A stretch of 45,210 nucleotides of DNA from contig UQFU01000007.1 in the NCBI GenBank assembly GCA_900540425.1, positions 1 to 45,210 on the forward strand. Reading direction: 5' to 3'. The DNA is from an uncultured Alphaproteobacteria bacterium. Its GTDB lineage: Bacteria; Pseudomonadota; Alphaproteobacteria; RF32; CAG-239. The position numbers and the translations under genes were made by a program. Every line of letters starts with the position of its first letter. The stretch's first letter is position 1. The notes under the pieces are model-generated. The model saw nothing but the letters and a program-made list of their open reading frames with translations, was not told the DNA's origin and searched no databases. Shown one piece after another: positions 33,949 to 42,309 of this stretch.

Positions 33949-35727
33949 ATGTATAAATATAGAAAACCATTGGAAGTACACGAAATAGAAAAATTGCAAG
34001 AGTTATCACAACTCGATTTCTCGACAATGAATGAAACGGATGTTCGTGAAGAATACATTACACCGTTGTTAACTTTATTAGGATATAAAAAAAATAGTGA
34101 TTATGAAGTAGAAAGAGAAGAAACATCTGATTTAATCGATATGAGTATAAATATTGGAAGTAAGCGGTTAAAATTAGATTATAAGTTTAATATAAGAAAA
34201 AAATATTTTTGGCTAATTGAAGCTAAAACAGGTAAAGATAAGGAAATTACAAGAGAAAACATTGCTCAAGCCTATCTGTATTCTTTACACCCTGATATTA
34301 ATTGTAGATTTTTTGCAGTATGTAATGGTTGGTATTTTAACTTATATGATAGAAATCTTTGGTTATTTAAGAATGCTAATACAGATATTTTTACTCCCGT
34401 ATTGCAAATTAAACATGAAGAGTTGAATAAAGAAACTTTTGATAAATTATACTCATTTTTAGGGTCATCAGAGATTATTTTCAAAATCAAGGAAGATATT
34501 CTATTAAAAGATATTCAAAGTACATTAGAAGCAGAAATTTATATGGACAGATTGAGAGAATTTCAGGGAAAAGTTGATAAAATTATATCTAATGCTTCAA
34601 CAAAAGTTCGTGAGAATATATGGAAAAATAATGACTTTGATAAACGATTTGAGAAAAATAGGACTAATTATAAGCAATTATTGCAACAACAGACATTTCA
34701 AGGTATTGTTGATACAGCAATGAATCATTCTATGACAATTTGGCAGGTAGAAACTGTATATGAAGTAATTAAAGAGAAAATACTACCTTATAAAGAGTTA
34801 ACAATAGAATCTCCTCAAGGTTTTCCTAGATCAGATATATTTTTTGATTATTTATTTTTATGTCCTTTACGCCCCATTCAGATAGAATATATATGGAATG
34901 TTACCTGTCTTTTACGTTTTTTATGTAGCGATACAGACTTAAAGGGAATGATTTGTAAATATAATAGAGAGAAAATAGAAATTTCTCAGTTGTTGGATAA
35001 ATATTTATTAGATGTTTTTTCGTTTTTTGAAAGCCGAAAAGATATAAGAGTTATTATAATTTTATATCCATTATTTTATAGAATGATTAAGTACGTCTTA
35101 TATTATTTTAATAACCCAGATATAGTCAGTAAGTATTCAATCATTAGAAATTTCAAAAATAAATATTTATCCGAAGAAGAATTATCTCACGATTACTATT
35201 CTCAGGGTGGTGAAGTTGTTTATTTAGCACAACAAATAATGCTATTGGTCGAAAAAGATTTTATAAATAAAGCTTTTGGTAGGAGTGATTCATTAGCTAT
35301 AAAGCAAACCTCCTATAGTATTGGGGACAAAATAAATACTGAAGTTATAAAACGAGAATTGTTGATTATAGAGACATTTATAAATGAATTATCTAAAAAT
35401 CTAGATATTGATAAATTAAGAGAGCAAATCCCTTCTGGAGAGGAAGACGAGATGTTTTCGTTTGACCGATATTACCAAAATCCATGGATAGTTGTTTTTC
35501 TTTATATTGTAAGATGTTGCGGTAATTTTCCAGTATCTCAAGAGGTACAAGATAAAATTAAAGAATTGACTGAACAAAACTTAATACCATTATTTGACTA
35601 TGCACGATTTAAAGGATTAGACACTAATGATGCACATGATACGGATTTAATAAAACAATTAAATCTTAAAATTGCTGATAAATCATTAGAAATTGTTCAG
35701 ACAATTAAGGAAAGCATTACAAGATAA
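33949..35727 (+). CDS. HsdR-type nuclease-domain protein without a helicase
   Basis: This is a 592-residue protein, very AT-rich at DNA level. Its N-terminal 150 residues match the type I restriction nuclease fold (HSDR_N, PD-(D/E)xK): DVREEYITPLLTLLGY with E34/E35, D77 in LKLDYKF, E91-A-K93 in WLIEAKTGK, and the Q-x-x-x-Y motif at Q107-Y111. The remaining 440 residues look helical and contain no Walker A, DEAD or methylase motif; I do not recognise them. AAAAAAGGAAAC precedes the ATG. It is convergent with a restriction-methylase gene whose own N-terminus has the same nuclease type. A defence role is likely but not shown. Confidence 0.75.
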   Translation: MYKYRKPLEVHEIEKLQELSQLDFSTMNETDVREEYITPLLTLLGYKKNSDYEVEREETSDLIDMSINIGSKRLKLDYKFNIRKKYFWLIEAKTGKDKEITRENIAQAYLYSLHPDINCRFFAVCNGWYFNLYDRNLWLFKNANTDIFTPVLQIKHEELNKETFDKLYSFLGSSEIIFKIKEDILLKDIQSTLEAEIYMDRLREFQGKVDKIISNASTKVRENIWKNNDFDKRFEKNRTNYKQLLQQQTFQGIVDTAMNHSMTIWQVETVYEVIKEKILPYKELTIESPQGFPRSDIFFDYLFLCPLRPIQIEYIWNVTCLLRFLCSDTDLKGMICKYNREKIEISQLLDKYLLDVFSFFESRKDIRVIIILYPLFYRMIKYVLYYFNNPDIVSKYSIIRNFKNKYLSEEELSHDYYSQGGEVVYLAQQIMLLVEKDFINKAFGRSDSLAIKQTSYSIGDKINTEVIKRELLIIETFINELSKNLDIDKLREQIPSGEEDEMFSFDRYYQNPWIVVFLYIVRCCGNFPVSQEVQDKIKELTEQNLIPLFDYARFKGLDTNDAHDTDLIKQLNLKIADKSLEIVQTIKESITR

Positions 35728-35834
35728 GTTAAGATTGTTTTTCAAACTCATTTAATAGCTTAATATGTATTTTAATGCCGTAACTCTTTACAATTTGCCA
35801 TATTATCTAACATATTGAATTTATCTGTTTTAGT

Positions 35835-38800
35835 TTATATAGCACTTATAGTATCAATTTCTTGCATAAGGTTACTAGTTAAATAAAGAGCATTGATAAT
35901 TTTTTGATAATGCTTAATATCATCAAAGGAAAGTTCTTTGCCTTTGCGATCTTTGAGCCATTTTTGTGCAGGTTGGTAGCCACCAATATAAAAATTCCAA
36001 GCAACTTCTGGCACACTATCAAAATATTGAGTATCATTGATATATACTTTACCATCATTAAAGGTTAATTTAGTTACAATATTATCTCCGCTTATCGGAT
36101 AGCCAATAATTAATGTATTAAGTTCATTACTCTTCAATGAATGAATTAGGCGTATTTTTGAACCCAATTTAACCAACTTCCAGAATTTAATTGTATCTGT
36201 CGGATATGGTACCTTAGGAAAATCAATCTTTAAAAACTCTTTATAAGTTTCTCGGTACTTTGGTGAATGCAAAATGGCATAAATGTAATCCAAAACATCT
36301 ATTGGAGCAAAAGTATTCTTTTCATCAGTTTTTTCTTCTGTAAATTTAAGTTGTAATCCTTTTGCAAATTTTTGAATAATTTCATTGTTAAAGTTAGGAT
36401 GTCTTGAATTATCTAGATCTTCATATATGTAGAGGGGAAAACCATAACTTATTTCGCTTGTTTTATTTGAAACGATTGATGATTCAAAACAGTTATTACA
36501 TATAAAAATGTGATGATATTCAGGAAATGCCTTAAATTGCTTGCACAAAAGCAGTCCAAAATTATCTCTGTCAATAAAATGTTTCATCGTTTCATGTCGT
36601 GGATAACAATGAAATCCTTTAGATTTACCTGTATAATAAGTATATCTTACATCAAATGGGCGATAGTTGATTGGTATTATTTTCTCTGGGCATAACTGTG
36701 ATGTTATTAAGTCTTTCTGAGCCCAAGCAACAGTCCAGTCTCTAACATCTTTTCCTAATTTATATTTTTGTCTTGCGGTTTCTGTATCTAGATAAGCAAA
36801 ATCATTGACTGTATTCATTATTTCGCTTGTAGTATCTCTAATTGTTAGATTATCTCTTGCGGTAACAATACCAACATTATTTACATTAAATAGTTCAGTT
36901 ATACTAAAGCCTTTGTCATATTTTTTTGATAATCCAAAGTCTTTTTTTACAAAGAAATAAAATGGTGCTTGGAGCTCTAATCTGCTAAAATCTATATTTT
37001 CTAAGTTATGTTCTGCCAAAAATTGATACTTATATTCTCTTTTTCCATAAAGGTCATAATGATAAACTTCCGCTAATTGATTTTTGCGCTTTTTATTTGT
37101 CTTTATAAATAAGTTAATTGACACACCTTGCTGAATATCAAAAACATTTTCATCTTTTGAACCACCTGGGCTAGTCTCTTTCTTTTTGGCATTACCGTGC
37201 AAATCTATAATATAAATTTTATCAAAAGTATTTAACAAATGCCAACGCATACCCCTAAATGTTGGATTATCCAAAAAACTATGGTTGTTAATATAAGCTA
37301 AGATACCTGTATTATTCTTTTCTATAAATTGCTCGGCATAACGAATAAATTTGACATAATCATCATTTATCCATTTGGGATTTTTTTCATTTAATCTTCC
37401 TCCTGATGGTTCTTGTTTATATACATCTATCAGATTTGTTATCCATTCACCTTTATTGGAGCTTTCACCGCTATAAGGAGGATTCCCCAAAACAACCATA
37501 ACAGGAACTTCTCTTTTAACTTCATTGGCTTCATTTGCTTCTTGTGATAGCCAACTAGCAAATAATGTACCTGAATCTGGATGAGGTTCTTCTAAGCTGT
37601 TAGTTAAATAAATTTTTAAGCGGTCATTCTTGGTTGATTTATAACCTGTTTCTTTCAATATTAAATCTAACTTTAAATGAGCCATAGCATAAGAAGCCAT
37701 AAGAATTTCAAAACCATGTATTCGCGGTAATAAATGCTGTTCAACATAATTTGACCACATTCCTTGCATCGAATTGAATTTTTCATGAATTTGACGAACA
37801 ACTTCTGCTAAAAATGTTCCTGTACCTGTTGCAGGGTCTAAAATTTGAACACGATGAACATCTTTCTTGATTGTCGCAAGCTTATCTCCTTTTTTAGTTG
37901 TACCATATTTGCTGTCTTTTATAGAAAGAGTTATTTTAGAAGTATCGGCTAAACCTTCAGATAATTCAAATTCACTTTTTAATATATTATCTACTGCGCG
38001 AACGATAAAATTTACTATAGGTTGAGGGGTATACCAAACTCCCCGTGATTTGCGAAGTTTAGGGTCATACTCGCTTAAAAATGTTTCATAGAAATGTATT
38101 ATTGGGTCTTGAGTTTTAGTTGCTTTACCAAAATCTTTTAAAATATCGTGCAAATTCACTGCAATAAATACATCTGCTAAATCATCTACAATCCATTTAA
38201 TGCGGTCATCAAGTGTAGGACCTGCTATGTATCCGAACAAATTACGCAAGAAAGGATTAGACTTTGGAATACATTCACTGGCTTCTTGTCTTGAGAATGT
38301 ATTTAATGAAGTATCATTTAAACGCCCTGCAAACATTCCATAAGCAATTGTTTGAGCATAAACATCAGCGAATTCTTCTTTTTTAATATCACTGATTAAT
38401 ATCTTTTGAAAAGCGATCATCTGATCTTGAAGTGTTCGATTGTCATAATTTTCATCAGAGCTATTTAAAGCTTTTTTAATAACATCAGACAAAAGCCGTG
38501 CTTTCCCTGCCATCATTTTTGCTAATTTTGAAGCAGAGTGTATGGTTTGTCCTTTGTGAGCACAAAAATTAACAATTAAATCATTAAATGTCTGGAAATT
38601 TTCCGGATTGGAAACAATTTTGTTATTTTCAATATGTCCAATGCGAATTGTCGTAACTTTCTCTCCATCACGGTAAAAACGAAATTCAAGATAATTTGTG
38701 ATAATGAGATTATTTAAGCTATTACGATAGCGATCAAACTGCTCTTTGTGATTTTTATTATCTAAATCATCATCAAGATCTTTAGCTTCTATATATCCCA

Positions 38801-38990
38801 ACGGAATATCGTTTTTAGTGATAACATAATCTGGGGCACCACAAGAAATACGAGCAGGTTCATTAGTTGCAATAATACCTTTTACAAGTGTTTCGATGAG
38901 GGTCTGTAAATCTCCTCTATAAGAATGTTCACGAGATATCCCTGTTTTGAAACGTTTATTTATCTCATTTATGTAATTAGCAATAGGCAT
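35835..38990 (-). CDS. Single-chain restriction-modification enzyme, Type IIG/ISP-like
   Basis: This 1051-residue bifunctional enzyme has an N-terminal PD-(D/E)xK nuclease: D54 in GAPDYVITK, E68-A-K70 in GYIEAK and Q84-x-x-x-Y88. A helical linker leads to the gamma-type N6-adenine methylase with GVWYTP at 317-322, SAM motif I DPATGTGTFL at 385-394 and catalytic NPPY at 503-506. The C-terminal 450 residues (for example LDYIYAILHSPKYRETY, FWKLVKLGSKIRLIHSL) are the target-recognition region seen in Type ISP and related enzymes. There is no helicase segment, so cleavage would not depend on Type ISP-style translocation. Its recognition site cannot be read from sequence. Confidence 0.9.
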   Translation of the reverse strand: MPIANYINEINKRFKTGISREHSYRGDLQTLIETLVKGIIATNEPARISCGAPDYVITKNDIPLGYIEAKDLDDDLDNKNHKEQFDRYRNSLNNLIITNYLEFRFYRDGEKVTTIRIGHIENNKIVSNPENFQTFNDLIVNFCAHKGQTIHSASKLAKMMAGKARLLSDVIKKALNSSDENYDNRTLQDQMIAFQKILISDIKKEEFADVYAQTIAYGMFAGRLNDTSLNTFSRQEASECIPKSNPFLRNLFGYIAGPTLDDRIKWIVDDLADVFIAVNLHDILKDFGKATKTQDPIIHFYETFLSEYDPKLRKSRGVWYTPQPIVNFIVRAVDNILKSEFELSEGLADTSKITLSIKDSKYGTTKKGDKLATIKKDVHRVQILDPATGTGTFLAEVVRQIHEKFNSMQGMWSNYVEQHLLPRIHGFEILMASYAMAHLKLDLILKETGYKSTKNDRLKIYLTNSLEEPHPDSGTLFASWLSQEANEANEVKREVPVMVVLGNPPYSGESSNKGEWITNLIDVYKQEPSGGRLNEKNPKWINDDYVKFIRYAEQFIEKNNTGILAYINNHSFLDNPTFRGMRWHLLNTFDKIYIIDLHGNAKKKETSPGGSKDENVFDIQQGVSINLFIKTNKKRKNQLAEVYHYDLYGKREYKYQFLAEHNLENIDFSRLELQAPFYFFVKKDFGLSKKYDKGFSITELFNVNNVGIVTARDNLTIRDTTSEIMNTVNDFAYLDTETARQKYKLGKDVRDWTVAWAQKDLITSQLCPEKIIPINYRPFDVRYTYYTGKSKGFHCYPRHETMKHFIDRDNFGLLLCKQFKAFPEYHHIFICNNCFESSIVSNKTSEISYGFPLYIYEDLDNSRHPNFNNEIIQKFAKGLQLKFTEEKTDEKNTFAPIDVLDYIYAILHSPKYRETYKEFLKIDFPKVPYPTDTIKFWKLVKLGSKIRLIHSLKSNELNTLIIGYPISGDNIVTKLTFNDGKVYINDTQYFDSVPEVAWNFYIGGYQPAQKWLKDRKGKELSFDDIKHYQKIINALYLTSNLMQEIDTISAI

Positions 38991-39297
38991 TATTATTCCT
39001 TAAATCTGTTAATCAAATTACTTTGATTGTATAAAGTTCATTTTCTAAAAGCAAGTTTTTCAACGATTTTTTGACAAGAAAAACAGTTATAGCTTAATTT
39101 TGCGATATTTCGATTAAGTGACATTGACGTCATTAAATCAAAAACTAAGCCTTTTCCGTCTATAACTTAGCAATCCCGTCCAAATCGTAGCAAAATGTCG
39201 TTGGCAACTAGCGTTTTAGGGGCTCCCGAATAAGAAAATACACCGCATAATATAAATAGTTAATGAGTAAAACAGCTATTTATGAAAGGAAAAAGTT
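38991..39297. other. Intergenic region with one 34-bp repeat copy
   Basis: This region separates the restriction-methylase gene (minus) from the small-gene block (plus). It contains the first 34-bp near-palindromic repeat (39107-39140). An 8-bp inverted pair (AGTTATAG at 39085-39092, CTATAACT at 39160-39167) brackets that copy. A short GC-richer piece, TTTTAGGGGCTCCCGAA, lies near 39212-39228. I see no gene in it. Confidence 0.6.
39107..39140 (+). repeat. 34-bp near-palindromic direct repeat, copy 1
   Basis: The copy begins ATTTCGATTAAGTGACATT and ends GTCATTAAATCA. It is identical at 32 of 34 positions to 41059-41092 and in the same orientation. The core TGACATT-GACGTCA is a degenerate inverted repeat. 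The two copies flank 1.9 kb holding only very small genes. Left-arm similarity to Xer/dif-type sites (ATTTCG...TAA) is noted but weak on the right arm. Confidence 0.85.
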
Positions 39298-39429
39298 ATG
39301 TGGTATGTAAAACTCAATGACACAATAATCCCAACACCTTATCAGTTTTTTAGTGATTGTCTGGCCGAGTGTAAACGGCTGCAACAAACAATGATTGCCG
39401 TTTGTACTGAGCCGGTTTTTATTAACTAA
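39298..39429 (+). CDS. Very small protein, 43 residues
   Basis: This short frame begins MWYVKLNDTIIPTPY and ends CTEPVFIN. GAAAGG lies 8 bases before the ATG and the next gene follows after 23 bases with its own ribosome site. It has three cysteines and no membrane segment. I do not recognise a family. The good ribosome site and tight spacing favour a real gene at the head of the small-gene block. Confidence 0.55.
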   Translation: MWYVKLNDTIIPTPYQFFSDCLAECKRLQQTMIAVCTEPVFIN

Positions 39430-39452
39430 TTTGATGATAAGGAGATAATGAT

Positions 39453-39710
39453 ATGTTAAAGAATTTTGAAAACTGGTTGTTGGAAAATAAATACTCTGCT
39501 TTGACTGCTGCTGATTATATGGGACGGGTTGAAAGATTATGCCGGAAAGAAGGTTATACACTTGCTCATCTGGTTGAAAATATCGCTTCTATCTTGCCTC
39601 AATATGAAACAACCGGCGAAAAATCAAGCTATGGTAAAAGAAGTCATACAAGCGTTCGTCAAGCCTTGAGAAAATTCAAAATGTTTCTTGCTTCTGAAAT
39701 ATCTGCTTAA
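39453..39710 (+). CDS. Stand-alone integrase-like N-terminal (core-binding) domain protein
   Basis: This is an 85-residue, mostly helical protein: FENWLLENKYSALTAADYMGRVERLC at the start, then LVENIASILPQY and RQALRKFKMFLASE at the end. The pattern is that of the SAM-like core-binding domain at the N-terminus of tyrosine recombinases, but no catalytic domain follows. The same pattern (F-x-x-W-L, Y-x-x-R-x-x-R-L-C, L-x-x-N-I-x-S-x-L, Y, A-L-x-x-F) occurs at the N-terminus of the protein at 43782. AAGGAG lies 8 bases before the ATG. It may bind DNA or partner with a recombinase. Confidence 0.75.
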   Translation: MLKNFENWLLENKYSALTAADYMGRVERLCRKEGYTLAHLVENIASILPQYETTGEKSSYGKRSHTSVRQALRKFKMFLASEISA

Positions 39711-39720
39711 GAGGTGTGTT

Positions 39721-39924
39721 ATGACAGATTTAAAATATCCTGAAATAACTGTAAATATCTTAGGTGTTAATGGAAATGCTTTTAATATTCTTGGTATCTG
39801 CACCTCTGAAATGAGAAAACACAAGCTACCAAAATCAGAAATAGACGCCTTTTTCAAAGAAGCAACAAGTGGCAGTTATGATGATTTGCTTTGTACTGTT
39901 ATGAAATGGTTTAATGTGGAGTAA
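39721..39924 (+). CDS. Small conserved mobile-element-type protein
   Basis: This 67-residue protein reads DLKYPEITVNILGVNGNAFNIL, then SEIDAFFKEATSGSYDDLL, then VMKWFNVE. The pattern GNAF-x-I-L-G and E-A-T-S-G-x-Y-D-x-L-L followed by a W-V/F ending is one I associate with a widespread small hypothetical family on plasmids, phages and conjugative elements. Its function is not known to me. The ATG at 39721 has AGAGG upstream. It lies 10 bases after the previous gene and 5 before the next, so all are one transcript. Confidence 0.75.
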   Translation: MTDLKYPEITVNILGVNGNAFNILGICTSEMRKHKLPKSEIDAFFKEATSGSYDDLLCTVMKWFNVE

Positions 39925-39929
39925 TAACA

Positions 39930-40247
39930 ATGACAGACATTAAAACCTTAAATGACAATCTTCGTAAACATCTTATTGGTGGTAAAATTGTATTAACTCA
40001 AGGCATAGAAGCAAAAACCTATGAAGAAATTGCTGAAATTATGCTAAAGATAAGACATTTTAATAATTTTACACCAGATAATGACCCATATAATGAACAC
40101 GATTTTGGCAGTTTTGATTATAAAGGTGAAAAAATCTTCTGGAAAATTGATTACTATGACAAGAATTATCAATATTTATCAGAGGATCCAAGCAATCCAA
40201 ATTTAACAAATCGTGTTATGACTGTTATGTTGGCAAGCGAATATTAA
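39930..40247 (+). CDS. DUF3768 family protein
   Basis: This 105-residue protein has the hallmarks of DUF3768: LNDNLRKHLIGGKIVLTQGI at the start, then FTPDNDPYNEHDFGSFDYKG, KIDYYDKNYQYLSEDP and a C-terminal RVMTVMLASEY. The family is common on plasmids and mobile elements of alphaproteobacteria. No biochemical function is known. It is the last gene of a four-gene transcript and is followed after about 40 bases by the first copy of a roughly 98-bp repeat whose hairpin may terminate it. Confidence 0.85.
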   Translation: MTDIKTLNDNLRKHLIGGKIVLTQGIEAKTYEEIAEIMLKIRHFNNFTPDNDPYNEHDFGSFDYKGEKIFWKIDYYDKNYQYLSEDPSNPNLTNRVMTVMLASEY

Positions 40248-40288
40248 ACAACTTTTATTAACTGTTCCATAGATAAAGTTTATAATTT

Positions 40289-40387
40289 AGCCCGATTTGA
40301 TTGATTTCAGGTCGGGCTTATGTTTTACTTCTTTTATCCAATTCGCTTGTTTCTGGGCTGTTTATGGAGCTTTGGGAGATGTTTTTA
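40289..40387 (+). repeat. 98-bp hairpin repeat, copy 1
   Basis: It begins with a 7-bp hairpin (AGCCCGA 40289-40295 with TCGGGCT 40312-40318) and continues into a highly conserved tract that includes CGCTTGTTTCTGGGCTGT. It is about 88% identical to 40767-40864. In the second copy the stem is AACCCGG/TCGGGTT, so base pairs changed together (G-C to A-T, A-T to G-U). A 22-codon hydrophobic frame starting MFYFFYPIRLFLGCLW (40320-40388) begins at the end of the hairpin. It follows the DUF3768 gene and could act as its terminator. Confidence 0.85.
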
Positions 40388-40492
40388 GAAATTTCTGCTT
40401 AATAATCATTTGTGCATTGAGTAATTTGTTTCTTGCCGTTTAAATTAAATATTTTTATGTTTGATTTATAATTCTTAAAAAGGAGGTCTAAA

Positions 40493-40759
40493 ATGGTTTA
40501 TAAATCAGGACTAGAAAGAAAGCTTGCTACTGTCGGTAAGGCAACATTTAAAAATTGTTATGATGTATATGCTCAAAACTATAACAAAGAGGATAAACGT
40601 AAAATTGTTGACGCTGTAATAAAAGAAGGTTTATTACGCAATGGGAAAAAATATGCTGAGAGCTCTGTAAAGACAAAAGTTAGCACTGGATGTGCGATTT
40701 TCTTACAAGGAATGCAAAAAGAAGCTCTGGAACTATGTAACTCTTCTAGATGTAAATAG
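40493..40759 (+). CDS. Small protein of unknown function, island block
   Basis: This 88-residue, lysine-rich, soluble protein contains ATVGKATFKNCYDVYAQNY and EGLLRNGKKYAESSVKTKVS and ends in LELCNSSRCK. AAAAAGGAGG, six bases before the ATG, is the strongest ribosome site in the island. The spacing of helices around Y-A-E-S-S-V-K-T-K suggests a small DNA-binding or integrase N-terminal-like domain, but I do not assign a family. It stands alone between the two copies of the hairpin repeat. Confidence 0.7.
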   Translation: MVYKSGLERKLATVGKATFKNCYDVYAQNYNKEDKRKIVDAVIKEGLLRNGKKYAESSVKTKVSTGCAIFLQGMQKEALELCNSSRCK

Positions 40760-40766
40760 CAAAATA

Positions 40767-40864
40767 AACCCGGTTTGATTGATCTCAGATCGGGTTTATG
40801 TTTTACTTATTTTATCTAATCCGCTTGTTTCTGGGCTGTTTATGGAGCAATGGGAGATATTTTA
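40767..40864 (+). repeat. 98-bp hairpin repeat, copy 2
   Basis: This is the second copy, offset by exactly 478 bases from the first. The stem is AACCCGG (40767-40773) with TCGGGTT (40790-40796). The conserved tract again contains a hydrophobic frame, here 27 codons starting MFYLFYLIRLFLGCLW (40798-40881). Between the copies the frame stays open and a 27-base stretch is identical. It begins 7 bases after the stop of the small gene at 40493, which fits a terminator carried with each gene. Confidence 0.85.
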
Positions 40865-40893
40865 ACAAGATATTTATGTAAATTCAAAAGATT

Positions 40894-40919
40894 AACCTAA
40901 TTAAAATTGTAAATGAGGT
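40894..40919. promoter_or_regulatory. Bipartite 26-bp motif, copy 1
   Basis: AACCTAATT-N8-AAATGAGGT is an imperfect inverted repeat. All 18 specified bases and the 8-base gap recur at 43687-43712 although the gap sequences differ. This is the signature of a two-half-site protein target. A looser AACCT...AGGTT pair follows at 40930-40955. Confidence 0.7.
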
Positions 40920-41058
40920 CGATTGAATGAACCTCTGCTAAAATTTACAAAGGTTGAACATAATAATACATATTTACAATGTCTTATAACTATCAAAAGG
41001 AATCTGATAACATTGTAATGTCGTGATTCTTGGGATTTGTAAAACCGATTTTTCAATT

Positions 41059-41092
41059 ATTTCGATTAAGTGACATTAATGTCATTAAATCA
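41059..41092 (+). repeat. 34-bp near-palindromic direct repeat, copy 2
   Basis: Same orientation as copy 1 with two differences in 34 bases. Here the core TGACATTAATGTCA is a perfect 14-bp palindrome. It lies 31 bases from the stop codon of the Fic gene. Confidence 0.85.
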
Positions 41093-41122
41093 TTAGGCAA
41101 CAATTCACATTATTAGGTAATT

Positions 41123-42211
41123 TTAATCTGCCAGCAGGCTTTCAAATTCGGCTGTCAAAGCATAAGTGCGGTTTTTCTTAGCCGTATTGGCAAGTCTTAA
41201 AAATCCTTCATCAACCCATTTATTCAATAGCAAGCGTGCTGATTGTGCCGAGATGCCTAAATATTGTCCTGCCTGAATTGAAGTGATTTCCTGATATTCT
41301 GTAAACAGTTCCAAAATTTTGCGTTGTTTAATATCAAGTTTTCGCAAGATTGGTGATTTATCAGAAGTTAATCCTTTGTTTTGTTCTTCGGTTGCTTTAA
41401 TTTCAATATTTTCAAAAGCGGATAACACACCTTTTATAAAATATTCCAGCCATGAAGTTAAATCAGCTTCGTTTCTGCCATAGTAGTAATTATGGTGCGG
41501 GTGTGTGGCTAAGGCTTGGTAATAATCATTCAAATTCTTAACATAATATTCTTCCAAAGAGTAAATTCCTTTTAGACCATAACCATACTTTCGCATAATA
41601 TAGCTGGTTAATAATCTCGCCGTTCTGCCGTTGCCGTCAAAATATGGATGTATGGTAACAAATTGATAATGGAAGAGCCCTGCAACAACCGGCGTCGGCA
41701 AAGTATCAATATTTTCTTTTATCCATAAAACCAATTCTTGCATCATAATCGGTACATCTTTGGTTTCCGGTGGCAGATAAACAAGAGAGCCGTCCGAACT
41801 GTCATAAATCGCATTTTGTGCGTCTCTATATGGAATAGTTTTTTTGCTGCCTTCAACAAGAGTATGTATTTTTTGAATAAAACTTTCTGAAAACGGAGCA
41901 TTTTCTTCCAGATACTTTTCCATATAGTTAAGTGCATCATAATAGGCCTTGACTTCCTTTTCATCATGACCTTGATAGCTTTGTACTGATTTATTGACAG
42001 TATATAAAGCATTTTTAACCTGTTTTAGCGATAAATGGTTACCTTCAATTTTAGTCGAATAATGTGTTGAGGATATTTTGGCAGACTGGTGTAATGAAGA
42101 TAATAAAACAGGAGATAATGGCTTGTCCTCAAAAGAATTCTTAATACTTTCAATTTTAGTCAGATAGCTTAAAATCTCTTTGGTAATTGTATATTTAGGT
42201 GTCCAAGTCAT
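41123..42211 (-). CDS. Fic-domain protein (class II, self-inhibited)
   Basis: This 362-residue Fic enzyme probably transfers AMP or another nucleotide moiety to a target protein hydroxyl. The catalytic loop HPYFDGNGR is complete at 188-196. The N-terminal inhibitory helix carries S-T-K-I-E-G (S52 to G57), matching (S/T)xxxE(G/N), so the enzyme is held inactive until released. A winged helix follows the Fic core (about 305-355, ITSIQAGQYLGISAQSARLLLNKW), typical of chromosomal Fic proteins that may bind DNA. GGAG lies 7 bases before the ATG. It follows the HUH-type gene on the same strand after 98 bases. Confidence 0.93.
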   Translation of the reverse strand: MTWTPKYTITKEILSYLTKIESIKNSFEDKPLSPVLLSSLHQSAKISSTHYSTKIEGNHLSLKQVKNALYTVNKSVQSYQGHDEKEVKAYYDALNYMEKYLEENAPFSESFIQKIHTLVEGSKKTIPYRDAQNAIYDSSDGSLVYLPPETKDVPIMMQELVLWIKENIDTLPTPVVAGLFHYQFVTIHPYFDGNGRTARLLTSYIMRKYGYGLKGIYSLEEYYVKNLNDYYQALATHPHHNYYYGRNEADLTSWLEYFIKGVLSAFENIEIKATEEQNKGLTSDKSPILRKLDIKQRKILELFTEYQEITSIQAGQYLGISAQSARLLLNKWVDEGFLRLANTAKKNRTYALTAEFESLLAD

Positions 42212-42309
42212 GATAAATCTCCGTTAAGTTATGATTATTTTATGATTAAATTATGAATAAAGCAACTATAAAATATGTTTAACTAACGGAAAATTGATGT
42301 CAAAAACTT

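Larger units (their letters stand above)
40760..41122. other. Intergenic region rich in repeats
   Basis: These 363 bases hold copy 2 of the hairpin repeat (40767-40864), the bipartite 26-bp motif (40894-40919), a further AACCT...AGGTT pair (40930-40955) and copy 2 of the 34-bp repeat (41059-41092). No coding frame is convincing apart from the tiny one inside the hairpin repeat. The density of repeats suggests a control or recombination region. Confidence 0.7.

Noticed and set aside
40289..40864. Integron-type gene cassettes with attC sites
   Set aside because: The gene-plus-repeat layout is suggestive, but the repeats lack the RYYYAAC/GTTRRRY core sites and no integron integrase is visible.
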